Source: Lamellibrachia satsuma
Taxonomy: Eukaryota; Annelida; Polychaeta; Sabellida; Siboglinidae
Length of the DNA stretch: 64,000 nt
Assembly (NCBI GenBank): GCA_033239005.1
Contig: BSQZ01000034.1
Location: forward strand, 6,627,501 to 6,691,500
Reading direction: 5' to 3'
The position numbers were made by a program, and so were the translations under genes. Every line of letters starts with the position of its first letter. Positions within the stretch are counted from its first letter, which is position 1. Of this stretch, positions 17,523 to 28,013 are shown one piece after another. The notes beneath the pieces are model-generated. The model did no database searches. It was not told where the DNA came from and saw only the letters and a list, made by a program, of their open reading frames with translations.

Positions 17523-20500
17523 CTGTAGTGAATATAATTAATTCGATCAATACATACGTAAGAGATAATGCAAGAAGTAAATGACGTGGTGTTGTTGCGT
17601 TGATCAGGGAAACGTTCGCTTAGAACTTTAATAGGTCACTATCGTGTAAAAAGGGATTTTTTGAAGTTGAATCATTTTGTATGAAAATGTTAGGGTGTTG
17701 GAGAAAGGCTTGTGACATTTAACAATAAAAAACTTCAGTTGAGGAAACGCTGGGAAAAGGTTAAAACAAGTTGGGAAATATGTTGATAAAAGGTGGGGGA
17801 ACGGTTGGGAAAATGGTGAGGAATATTTGGTGGGAAAGTTGAAAAGGTACCTGTACGTGGCGTCGAGGTGAGAGACAAGCTCTGACACCGACCGTGATGT
17901 CGCCGGTGTCCCGTCCAATAGTTGGTCAGACCAGATGAGTCCAGCGAAGATGTGATTGGCCAGATCGTCGAGGTCAGCGTCGTTGAACACGATGATCACC
18001 TGCTTACGGTGGCGCCGCATGTCGGCGAGACTCGTGCGCGCTAGCACGACCGACTTCGCCATCTTGGCCCCGAAAATCTGTCAATTACATCGATACATTG
18101 GCGAAAATATTCAACAAGTTGTGAGAATAATATAAATTTTCTTTTCAACACACATCCATTGTCGATTGTCTTTTTTTCAGGAACTGAATTCTGGGAATTA
18201 TTTCGCCTAGCAGAAGAAGAACAAAGTCCCAGAATTCAGTTCGTGAAGAAATCAGCAAATGTTCGTTGAAACGTTGCAACGGGATAACAGGAGCATAACA
18301 TCTCTTTGTCCTCGAACGTGGGGAGTAATTCCATACTATCACATCATTTAATTACTGCCAACGACAGCATCAACATGTTTGTGTACACACGTAAACAACC
18401 TTGTGTACACACGTAAACAACCTTGGTCTACGAGACCTTAAATTCGTTGCACAATTTTCAGCCGGTAGCGAGCGAGTGTCGGACCTTCTGTTGCCCACAG
18501 GGCGGGCAGGGCCAGATATTTTACCCCATTTAATTAAGGGATGCTCTCAACATATATTTGTGGGAGGGGATTAACAGCAGCTGTTTCGCTTAGCGTCGTA
18601 CATTGATGTATTTGTTCCCAAAGCATCGTTTAGTTTCCGAGCACAGTTCACAATGGTGCCACCGTCGACCGCATGCAGACGGTCGTGCGTCATAACAGCT
18701 GAAGTACCACCTGGCGAATACAACGTGCCACCTGGCGAATACAACGTGCCACCTGGCGAATACAACGTGCCACCTGGCGAATACAACGTGCCACCTGACG
18801 AATACAACGTGCCACCTGACGAATACAAAGTTCACATTACAACGCAACGCATTTTCACCGGTATCCACAAGTCGATGAAATTCAACGTTCATGTTGCAGG
18901 GGTAAGGGGGTAAGGGGTAAGGGGTAAGGGGTAAGGGGTAAGGGGTAAGGGGTGTGGGGTAAGGGGTAAGAGGGGTAAGGGCGTAAGGGGTAAGGGGGTA
19001 AGGGGTAAGGGAGGTCTAAGTTTAAACGACACCGGTTTCGTTAGTGTCGTACATTTATGTTTTCATATTTTCCTTAACCGACGCGTGTTTTTACTTCATC
19101 TCCAAAAGACACTTACTTGAAATAATGACGTCACCAGCCGGCGTTTCTCCGACTTCTCCAGTTGACTGAGTCGCTGGAAGTGCACGATGGCGACCTCGTG
19201 CGGGTGGACGTCGAGAAACGTCCTCATCTCGCGCAGATATCTCGCGAGACATCGGCTGTAGAGACCGTGCTCGCCGTAGAAGGCGCTGCGGTACGTGCAG
19301 ATCTTCACGTCGAAGTACCTGACGCAGCACGGTTTTATGCAATGTGCGGGTTATTAACTGGGAAAGCAGGTGACGGTGGAGAAGAGACCCATCATAATTA
19401 AACTTAATACAATATGTGTGTATAGTGATAGGGAAAGATAAGGCTAGAGACAGAGGAATGACACACGCGGAGTAAATCTGCACAGTTGCCAACTCTAATG
19501 GTTTGCCAGTAAGTCTTGAGCCATCCTGGCGTAGACGACACTCCTTGCGATACATGTGTTAACATAAAACATGTGTTGCAACAAATGATGTGTTTCGATG
19601 TCCTTCTCAAGGGATGCGCTGAATATAATTATATACATCTTAAAACGTAATTCTACTAGGCTACTAGTGTTCCGTATATGAGAGATCCCAACATTTCTCA
19701 ACTCAAGCCTCCACCCCCAACATTTCCGGCTTTGGCCGAGGCCCACAAAATAATCAAGTCGTTAACTCACGACACCTTTATCCAACATACTTGTTGAATG
19801 TTTGTTAAAGACCCCCGGAGCTTCATGACGGCCGCAGTTGTCCCGGGGGTCAAGTTTGGGAAACACTACCGTACCTGACACCATTGTACCGTACCTGACA
19901 CCATTGTACCGTACCTGACACCATTGTACCGTACCTGACGCCCGCCTCCAGCTGCTCCCCGACAGACAGCCACTGTTTCGGCATCCACGCCTTCCAGACG
20001 CGCTTCATGAGCGAGCGGAAGTCGTTGAAGACGGACAGATTGGGCAGCTTGCGCAGGAAGTCGGCCATGTCGTAGTCGCACTTGGAGAAGTCCATGTCCA
20101 TGTGCATGTGTCGCTCGACCGCTAGAGATATGTGGCTGCCTGGGGGCGACAACATGGTGTGATCAATAAATATTGTTAAAGCCCCCACCTTAGTCAACAT
20201 GGATATACACGCTCCTGGTTTTGAAGTCGTTGAATTGATTAGTACGGACTACATTTCTGCGGGCTTAAACGCATCAACAAGGGAGATTTCCACATATAAC
20301 CCGACGGGACCTAGACCATTAATTAAAACGTAATTAACTGTTAATGCCGATATATGGGACGTCCTAATCTAGAACGGTAAAAGTTAAAGACTACTAATAT
20401 TTTAAGTGGATATATGTTATTTTATTTTATAGTTATGTTTTCATGTAAAGGCATACTTTTAAATATATCTGTATTGTTGTATTTCATAACCATTATTGAG

Positions 20501-23500
20501 ATTCTATAATGTTTATCGTGAACTAGTTATGTTTATCATTAGTGTGTTAAATGCATTAATTAATGTATACATATAGAATACAACCACGATCCACCGCTAT
20601 CAACAATATCCACTGGAATCATGTTTTATTTCAGTTCTCGATATTTTGTGAGAGTTAGCAGATTACGAAAAAATCACGAGATCATAAAATATATATCAGA
20701 ACAGTGTCAGCTCACCTGGAATCGCTAGTTGTGTGAGCGGCAAAGCTTGTATCGCAGCCGAAAGTTCACCCATCCAGTCCGGGTAACGGGTGTATTCTAA
20801 GGTCGCCTCCGGTGCCATTCCCGACGCCAGCGACTCTGTCGACGTCTCAAACTTGGAGTCGAACGACATATCGTAGGAGAACACAGACGAGGCATCGTCA
20901 CTGCCTCCCGGTGAGTCGACCATCTTTGGTTGCCTGCGCGCCAGAGTCTCGTCTGAACGAGAGCGCAGTTGCTGTTCATCGCTGTCTCTGTGTTGGTTTA
21001 TCATGATACTGAGTAGCGTTGCCACTGCATCGTTTTGGGGCGGTTGGTGCTTAGCGTCGAAGTCGATGTTCGGCAATCCTTTGTATCCGTCGACGTCGTT
21101 CGTAACCAAGCCTACTGATGCTGCCATCTGGTGTACGGCTGCGTCGTCCGACGATTGTGGATTTCCAAATGGCGCCGTCTTTTCGTCAGAGGTGTCGTTA
21201 TCGTTGCAAAGTCTGGATAAAGATTTGAAGCACGACGGATGCAGAGCGTCCAATTCGGCCTCGTATTTAATCGACGTGACTGAATTACTGTGGACGGTAC
21301 GCGCCAGACTGTGCGTGTGTTCCGGTGACTGCCATACGACTTCCCTCCCTTGCACTGGGTCGGATGTGGCGCCCTCTGGCGTTGACGCCATGTCGTTAAC
21401 GTTGAACAATTTGTATGTCAACTTCCGTTTCACCTGTACGTCGCTCGTTTCTAAGTCCATTGATGAAACGTCCTCCTTTATCGGTCCAGCGCTGCGTACT
21501 GGACAAGACAGCGGGGTTGACTCACACGGCCAGCCACTGACCGCCTGTCGAAGCTCGTGGGTCAAGTCCATCGTGTTGTTCCTGGACTCCCGCCCACTGA
21601 CCATGTCCCATATTCCAGAGTCGATCTCGTGGTTCGTCGATCCGTTGTTTGTTGTTTCGGTCGACGACTGACGCACCGGTGGCGAGGCGGAGAAACATTC
21701 CATATTACCTCCCGCTGCATGTATCATATCATCGCCCCCTCCGTGTATCATACTATCGCCTGCTCCTCCTATCCTTTTATCGCCCGCTCTATCTATTGTC
21801 GACTCGGTAATTTCGCCGCCTAGCGGCTCCTTCTGGCAATCGTCCTCCTGGTGTTTAAACATGGCAACGATGCGCTGTTCATTATCGCCAATCTGCTGAA
21901 GCTGTACCACAGACACGTCATCGACGCCCGAAACGTCGATCATGGGTTGCGACCCCAAACACATGGGGATTCCTCCCATGAGTTCCATCTGTAGGGACGA
22001 GGACAGGGAGACGTCTCCGTTAGCCAGACACGACCAGCTCGTCTGAGTCTCGCAGGAGACGACGGTTCGTCGACACAGCAATACCTCCCCCGTGTCGAGG
22101 ATCGTCTGAAGCGGGGCGGCCACGGACACTGAGACGTCGGCCGGAAATGATCCACCTCGCTGGCAAATAGCGCCACCTGGTGCAGCACGTGACACCGTCG
22201 GATCGACGTCATCCTGCTCGCCGTTTCCTTCATCGTGAGACGTTCCTGCGTTCAAAAGAAGAGACGTGTTAAAGAGGACATTTCGTGTTAGATTTAGTAA
22301 AATCCACAAATTAAAATGTTTCCTATGAAACTCACGATAGTACGTATACATGACTTTTGATATCATGCTATCTGAACATCTTCACCTTCGCCTATCCTCT
22401 AACCGTGGGTGGATGTTGAGTTTTAATTACAATATTTATAGCAACAACCAACACAACAACAGTTCTCAAATTTAAAACTGAAGTCTCGCGAGATCGGGAT
22501 TTTATTGTTATTGAGTTTACGGTACATTTCAGGTGTTGTAATTGTCATCATCATAATGATTTGTGAGGTCACAGCCTTGTAGTTGTAGTTGTCTTCATCG
22601 TCACTAGTCGTCCGTCGTTGTCTTCCTCGAGACTATTGAGGACTAGTGTTTGTTTGTATCATAGTGGTTCTTATAATTGATACTATAATTACCATCATTA
22701 TTGTAAGCATTACAATGTTATTTTTTATATTGTACTTGATGTTGACATTATTATTGATATTATTATTAATGTCATTATTAATTATGTTATTTTTATGCTA
22801 GTATTGACGTTAGTGTTGATGTTAGTATTATTATTGCTGCATTTTATTGTAATTATTATTATATTATAATTTTTTTATTATTATTACTTAAGGTGCATGC
22901 ATAAACGACTAGATTGACATGCACACATACGTTGCATCAATACCAGACGCCCAGCCATGTAACGCGCTGTCCCGTGAGTGATGGAACAGGTTTTTAATAA
23001 GCATTAAAACACGAGTACCAGCAGTCTACGAGCACCGTGGAGACTTAGTACCAGCAGTCTACGAACAGCGTGGAGACTGAGTACCAGCAGTCTACGAGCA
23101 CCGTGGAGACTCAGTACCAGCAGTCTACGAACAGCGTGGAGACTGAGTACCAGCAGTCTACGAACAGCGTGGAGACTCAGTACCAGCAGTCTACGAACAG
23201 CGTGGAGACTCAGTACCAGCAGTCTACGAACAGCGTGGAGACTGAGTACCAGCAGTCTACAAGCACCGTGGAGACTCAGTACCAGCAGTCTACGAACAGC
23301 GTGGAGACTGAGTACCAGCAGTCTACAAACAGCGTGGAGACTGAGTACCAACAGTCTACGAACAGCGTGGAGACTGAGTACCAGCAGTCTACGAACAGCG
23401 TGGAGACTGAGTACCAGCAGTCTACGAACAGCGTGGAGACTGAGTACCAGCAGTCTACCAACGGCGTGGAGACTGAGTACCAGCAGTCTACGAACAGCGT

Positions 23501-26500
23501 GGAGACTGAGTACCAGCAGTCTACGAACAGCGTGGAGACTGAGTACCAGCAATCTATGAACAGCGTGGAAACTGAGTACCAGCAGTCTACCAACGGCGTG
23601 GAGACTGAGTACCAACAGTCTACAAACAGCGTGGAGACTGAGTACCGGCAGTCTACCAACAGCGTGGAGACTGAGTACCAGCAGTCTACGAACAGCGAGG
23701 AGACTGAGTACCAACAGTCTAAGAACAGCGTGCAGTCTGATAATCTCTACGGAGTTCGGAGTGCGTGTGCTAGTATTAGTGCCGTGCTGTTTCTGCCGTT
23801 GTATGTGCCAGTGTATATTTACTTTATCTACTAGTATCATACAATAATAGGTTTCAATAGACAACTGGCATAATATTTATTTACGTATGCAGCATCACTG
23901 GTAAACATACTCTCACTCGGCATGCATGCCTTTCGTTGTCTTCCCGTAGAGGGGCGCACTAACACAGTGCTTCTTTGTCGATCTTCTCGAGCGGATGCCT
24001 TAAACGTGTTCACCACATTGCGCAGTCTTCACAACGTCATTTCACTAAGGCCGACGATTTGTAGTATGCGTCACTGTCTCCGTTCACTCGGGTGTACAAC
24101 TTCAGTCATTCCTTACTTTCTGAGTTCACCGACAGGTACAATAAATTGCATTTGTCGTTGATTCAGTTTACTCGGGTACATATAGTAACTGGATTGACGT
24201 GTTGCGAATTTACTGAATACATTCATTTCATGGTTGTTGAATAAAGGGAGCGATTCGCGCTCTCCAAAAGAAGAGAGCAATTTAAAACAAACGATATAAT
24301 GTTAATATATATTGAAATAATGAAATCTGATTGCTGGCAGTGATAAATTACATAAGATATACAAGTGTTCCTTTTATGTCGCAGTTCTGCAACGAGACAG
24401 GCAAATCTTAAAAATACGTTTATCTCTCGTTATTAGTGACATGTTGAGACTTGGTCGAACTGTTCCGTGCATTTGATGTTCCTTACATGATACAGCCACT
24501 GGTATATGAAAGAGTGCAGGTCGGAATGAAGGATTTCAAATCCCCTAAACGGATGTTCTCTGTAACAGGATTCCATATAGCGAGAGTCCAAGTTATTGCG
24601 TGTTGCGTATCCAGTTTCCCGAAGGGGAGGCAGAAGACGATGCAACTTGTGGCCAGTCTGTTATGTATTCATGAATAAAGTCCTGCATGGACTCTCCCTC
24701 CCGCCTGGTTGCGATTATGTATTCTGCGTTTGGAAAACATTGCACCTCTTGACTTCACTGAAATGTACATTATTGTTGAAGAAAGGGAGTCGCTCGCAGC
24801 ATCGTTCAGCCGAGGAACCATCGTGTTAATTGGCCTGTCTAATTACACGTCAGCGGGAGACACCTCGCCAAGATGCCATTGAAAGAAGGTTACCATTGAC
24901 GACCATGCATTGTCTGCCCGACAGCTGTTATCGCTGACAGCGCACAGTGCCTTTGTTGACTGCCAACAGATGCATTGTTCTTGACTGTCGTTGCGGTCTC
25001 GTCGATGCCGGCTAATTTCTCGCCACCAATGGCGGGCGTGTCGCATGTGCGCTGTGACGCATGCGCACACGTTGACGTCAACAAACAAACATACTCGAAC
25101 GCACGCATGAACGAAGCCGCACGTACTAGCCACATATGCACGACGTCATGCATTCCCACTCTAATCCACATACTCACTCTACCATACACGTACGCGCGCT
25201 CATACATGTTATTGCGGTCAGGTACGTACGTTCGCACATACACATTCTGTAAACATCACTCCCATAAATGCACTTACAGCAAAGAACGGATAATATGAAA
25301 TATGTATTTTATCGTACTATTAGATTAGCAGAGAGATACAACCGACTCGTCAAAACAAAAGGCGCTTTGCAAGACTGTTGTTGGTACGTGTTTATATATG
25401 TACTACAATTCGAACACCTGTTACGTTTGTGTAAATCATAAGCCAACTAACACGACGGTTCCCCGTATATCAGAGCCGAGGACACCATGCCGTTCATGCG
25501 AGCGCATAATACAGCAGAATAATGTTTATTCTTCTGAATACCACAGCTTTGACTTAGAAAGTCGTAACCTTGTTAAGTTGGCACCACGTGTGGTCTAATT
25601 AATGGCTCCCGGTCACCCAGCCTACGAGTGCGGTCAAGCGTGTCTAAGTGGCGGTTGCAACTGATTTGTAGGCGTGCCTAGTGTGGCACGCATGCCCACT
25701 GAGACAATGAATGTCCTCATGTCAAAAACGTAATTTAATTAGTGCAAATGTAATTTATAGGTAGTATATGTCCAGTTTATGTATTTACAACAATGATGTC
25801 TTTCTAATAGAGTATATGCAACAACTGCTCAGTAAATGAACGACATGTAGTGACTCAGATCAAGTGTTACTCTCTTTGTTTATAAAAGTTTGTTCCACAT
25901 ATTAAGCTGTACGATATGATTTATAATACTCATTTATTTCACCTTCCCATTTGTCAAAAGGTGAAACTATTGTAACAATAAAATTATTAAGTACAAGACT
26001 CGACTGTCATATAAATGATACGATGCAAGACAGCACCATGCGCCTTTGTCTGCTTTAAGGTATTGAAGATTTAGTGTTAAAGTATGCAGAATACGGTCAC
26101 GAAACATCACATCACAATTGTCTATTTATTGTTTGTCAATGCTTAAATCCCGTCGAGTCCTAGATAAAATACAACAGCTGGCGTCATTTGTTTGCTTGTT
26201 TCACTGCCATTTGCTGGCCTAAAGGCAACACTCTTACCAGTATGGGTTGTGGAACAGGGAATCATAAATCTCCTTTGGTATCTTGAGACTATTCCCAGTA
26301 GCAACGCTTGCCGTGAGCGTGAACTAGCAGATAGCTGATTGTATTTAACCATGTACGTCATCTGGACTTGTCTATAACAGTGTGGATCTATGGTTTTTAT
26401 TCAAGTTCCATGATTGCAAAAAAAAATTATTATTATTTATTAATGGTTAGTGTAACAAGGCCTAATTTATTAGGTGCGGGTGATATCAATAAAACATGTT

Positions 26501-28013
26501 GGATGATGTGTTTGTATGTGTGTGTGCGTGCGTGCGTGCGTGCATGCGTGCGTGTGTGTGCACGCATGCACACACACATTCATACAAACTTTGTTCATGA
26601 TTCCCTGTCCTGCTTTTCATGATTCTTGTTACATTCATTATATTTCTATCAGGGATTGTTCGCGACCAGTTACTGATCTGTTTCGGTATTGTACTTCTAC
26701 GTGTTAATATAAACTGATAACAGCCGCAGTCAACCAGGGATTGGATTAAGTTCCTCCAATGTGTTTTACTTGTCTGGATATTTTTGTTTTCATGTAGTAA
26801 TAACTGTAATAAGGTTTTCTTACCCTCTAAACACCATACTTTATTCGTCCTAGTTAATATATGTGAGAATAAATAAATACATTATGCTTCTTTAAAATTG
26901 GAATATATCCCTTTTCGAGAGATAGGCAAGTTTTTTTAACGCAAGGATATTTGTTGCTTCCACGGCTGATTGTGGAAGGTAATTATAGTCCTGGTCTAGG
27001 CGTTGCGAGAACGTATATTTTGTTATGTCGAGTCAGCTGGGTGTCTTATGTCGAGTCTGCTGGGTGTCTTATGTCGAGTCCGCTGGTTGTCTTATGTCAA
27101 ATCTGCTGGGTGTCTTATGTCGAGTCAGCTGGGTGTGTTATGTCGAGTCTGCTGGGTGTCTTATGTCGAGTCAGCTGGGTGTCTTATGTCGAGTCTGCTG
27201 GGTGTCTTATGTCGAGTCCGCTGGTTGTCTTATGTCGAGTCAGCTGGGTGTCTTATGTCAAATCTGCTGGGTGTCTTATGTCGAGTCTGCTGGTTGTCTT
27301 ATGTCGAGTCCGCTGGTTGTCTTATGTCAAATCTGCTGGGTGTCTTATGTCGAGTCTGCTGGTTGTCTTATGTCGAGTCTGCTGCGTGTCTTATATCGAG
27401 TCTGCTGGGTGTCTTATGTCGAGTCTGCTGGGTGTCTTATGACGAGTCTGCTGGGTGTCTTATGTCGAGTCTGCTGGGTGTCTTATATCGAGTCTGCTGA
27501 GTGTCTTATGTCGAGTCTGCTGGGTGTCTTATGTCGAGTCTGCAGGGTGTCGTATGTCGAGTCTGCTGGGTGTCTTATGTCGAGTCTGCTGGGTGTCTTA
27601 TGTCGAGTCTGCTGGGTGTCTTATGTCGAGTCTGCTAGATGTCTTATGTCGAGTCTGCTGGGTGTCTTATGTCGAATCTGCTGGGTGTCTTATATCGAGT
27701 CTGCTGGGTGTCTTATGTCGAGTCTACTGGGTGTCTTATGTCGAGTCTGCTGGGTGTCTTATGTCGATTAGCATAATGTGGTCCAGCATTATGTATAGTA
27801 CACACGAATCCATACATGATATATGGTTACACTGTGCTACGGGATAAGCTCACTGATTCATTGTACCACCCCCCTTCGCTCACCTTCATTCGTCCCCGGT
27901 GCTTCAGCCGCCCGGTCTGTGTCACCTGCCGGCTTCGTAGAACCACGCCTGATTCTGGTGACTACCAACCGGTAGTACAGGCTCTGGATGATGAGCTCCT
28001 CGACCGTGATCAT
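17261..28013 (-). CDS. PI-PLC X-domain protein (PLCXD family) with long N-terminal extension, 6 exons
   Basis: PLCXD-type phosphoinositide phospholipase C-like protein. Exons on minus: 28,013-27,884; 22,245-20,716; 20,139-19,935; 19,318-19,117; 18,077-17,851; 17,522-17,261. They total 2,556 nt, one frame of 851 residues. The X domain starts near residue 533 (DWMGELSAAI, LPLTQLAIPGSH), continues with RYFDV, YGEHGLYS, EVAIVHFQ and KQVIIVFND, and ends with the PLCXD-like HVTRAVLCPDM and NVVAVDFA segments. The catalytic first His is at about 556 and the second at about 639. The residue after the first His is Ile where the family has Asp (GSHDS), and the Arg of FD(I/L/V)R is Lys (YFDVK), so activity may be reduced or lost. 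Residues 1-530 are acidic, Ser/Thr-rich and probably disordered; human PLCXD1-3 lack such an extension. Introns carry several minisatellites. Divergent to SPEF1. Confidence 0.85.
17851..18077 (-). CDS. PLCXD-like gene, exon 5
   Basis: Acceptor ttgacag, donor GTACCT. Codes IFGAKMAKSV, RRHRKQVIIVFND, LIWSDQLLDGTPAT and LVSHLDATY. This parallels the WENKHQVLVFY and W.N..D segments of PLCXD proteins. Confidence 0.85.
18181..18242. repeat. Perfect 16-bp inverted repeat, MITE-like
   Basis: The arm GAACTGAATTCTGGGA (18,181-18,196) has its exact complement at 18,227-18,242, with a 30-base loop. Similarity extends outward a few more bases. The right side shares the GCAGAARAAGAACRAAGTCC motif with 53,160-53,200. 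It lies in a PLCXD intron about 100 bp upstream of exon 5. Confidence 0.7.
18379..18424. repeat. 22-bp direct repeat, 2 copies
   Basis: The motif tgtgtacacacgtaaacaac occurs twice in tandem in a PLCXD intron. Confidence 0.8.
18702..18830. repeat. 21-bp minisatellite, 6 copies
   Basis: cacctggcgaatacaacgtg-type units with a 21-bp period. They give open frames on both strands (PPGEYNV on plus), but lie inside an intron of the PLCXD-like gene and are not coding. Confidence 0.9.
18900..19013. repeat. (TAAGGGG)n G-rich heptamer tract
   Basis: About 110 bp of ggggtaa heptamers with a few longer interruptions in the intron before PLCXD exon 4 is read. Four or more G4 runs closely spaced on plus give G-quadruplex potential. 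It resembles but does not equal the animal telomere repeat TTAGGG. Confidence 0.9.
19117..19318 (-). CDS. PLCXD-like gene, exon 4 (second catalytic His)
   Basis: Acceptor gctgcgtcag, donor GTAAGT. Codes YFDVKICTY, then FYGEHGLYSRCLARYLREM, then HPHEVAIVHFQ, the family's central strand-helix block, ending SLFQ. Confidence 0.9.
19862..19939 (-). repeat. 20-bp repeat that duplicates a 5' splice site
   Basis: The unit tgtaccgtacctgacaccat repeats about three times immediately downstream of the donor of PLCXD exon 3. On minus each copy contains TCAG/GTACGG, the same junction used by the exon, so up to four identical donors lie 20 bp apart. Confidence 0.85.
19935..20139 (-). CDS. PLCXD-like gene, exon 3 (first catalytic His)
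   Basis: Acceptor gcccccag, donor GTACGG. The exon opens with GSHISLAVERHM and ends EQLEAGVR. The catalytic His is followed by Ile instead of Asp. The donor site is the first unit of a 20-bp tandem repeat. Confidence 0.9.
20716..22245 (-). CDS. PLCXD-like gene, exon 2 (1,530 nt, N-terminal extension)
   Basis: Acceptor tgaacgcag, donor GTGAGC. About 490 residues of Ser/Asp/Gly/Thr-rich sequence without a recognised domain precede the start of the X domain (YPDWMGELSAAI, then LAIP). A local run of MIHGGGD/MIHAAGG-like repeats occurs near 21,690-21,780. The frame stays open for 1.5 kb against several stops in other frames, and codons look non-repetitive, supporting real coding. Confidence 0.85.
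22246..23029. other. PLCXD intron 1, AT-rich part
   Basis: AT-rich with ATT/GAT trinucleotide-like stretches at 22,670-22,880. No gene recognised. Confidence 0.4.
23030..23740. repeat. 33-bp minisatellite, ~21 copies
   Basis: The unit contains gagtaccagcagtctacga and acagcgtggagact; the period is 33 bp. Because 33 is divisible by three and the unit lacks stops, several frames run open for 250-286 codons (ETEYQQSTNSV repeats on plus, RLLVLSLHAV on minus). It lies within the first PLCXD intron. Confidence 0.95.
23741..27015. other. PLCXD intron 1, unique part
   Basis: No exon or element recognised. A (GTGC)n tract lies at 26,515-26,585. Short open frames (75-117 codons) show no domain. Confidence 0.4.
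26515..26585. repeat. (GTGC)n/(CA)n microsatellite
   Basis: gtgtgtgcgtgcgtgcg followed by gcacgcatgcacacacac, partly self-complementary. Confidence 0.85.
27018..27770. repeat. 23-bp minisatellite, ~32 copies
   Basis: The unit contains tatgtcgagtctgctgggtg; the period is 23 bp. As 23 is not a multiple of three and no frame of the unit has a stop, all three plus frames run open with a 23-residue period, which explains 163-248-codon frames here. It ends about 115 bp from PLCXD exon 1. Confidence 0.95.
27884..28013 (-). CDS. PLCXD-like gene, exon 1
   Basis: The ATG at 28,013-28,011 is preceded by in-frame TGA and TAG. It starts MITVEELIIQSLYYRLVV and ends with donor GTGAGC (27,883) in phase 1. 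Exon 2 opens in phase 1, giving a seamless frame (TNE-G-TSHDEG). The short hydrophobic/basic start could be a membrane or organelle signal, but this is weak. The exon was assigned by phase and splice sites, not homology. Confidence 0.65.

Noticed and set aside
18900..19013. Interstitial telomere
   Set aside because: The repeat is TAAGGGG, not the TTAGGG found in most animals, and is only ~110 bp; a G-rich minisatellite is simpler.
23030..23740. CRISPR-like direct repeats
   Set aside because: No variable spacers between repeats, and a eukaryotic intron context; it is a simple tandem array. The same applies to all other arrays in the window.
25575..25660. Possible tRNA-like segment
   Set aside because: I could not fold a cloverleaf or find both A and B boxes at correct spacing.
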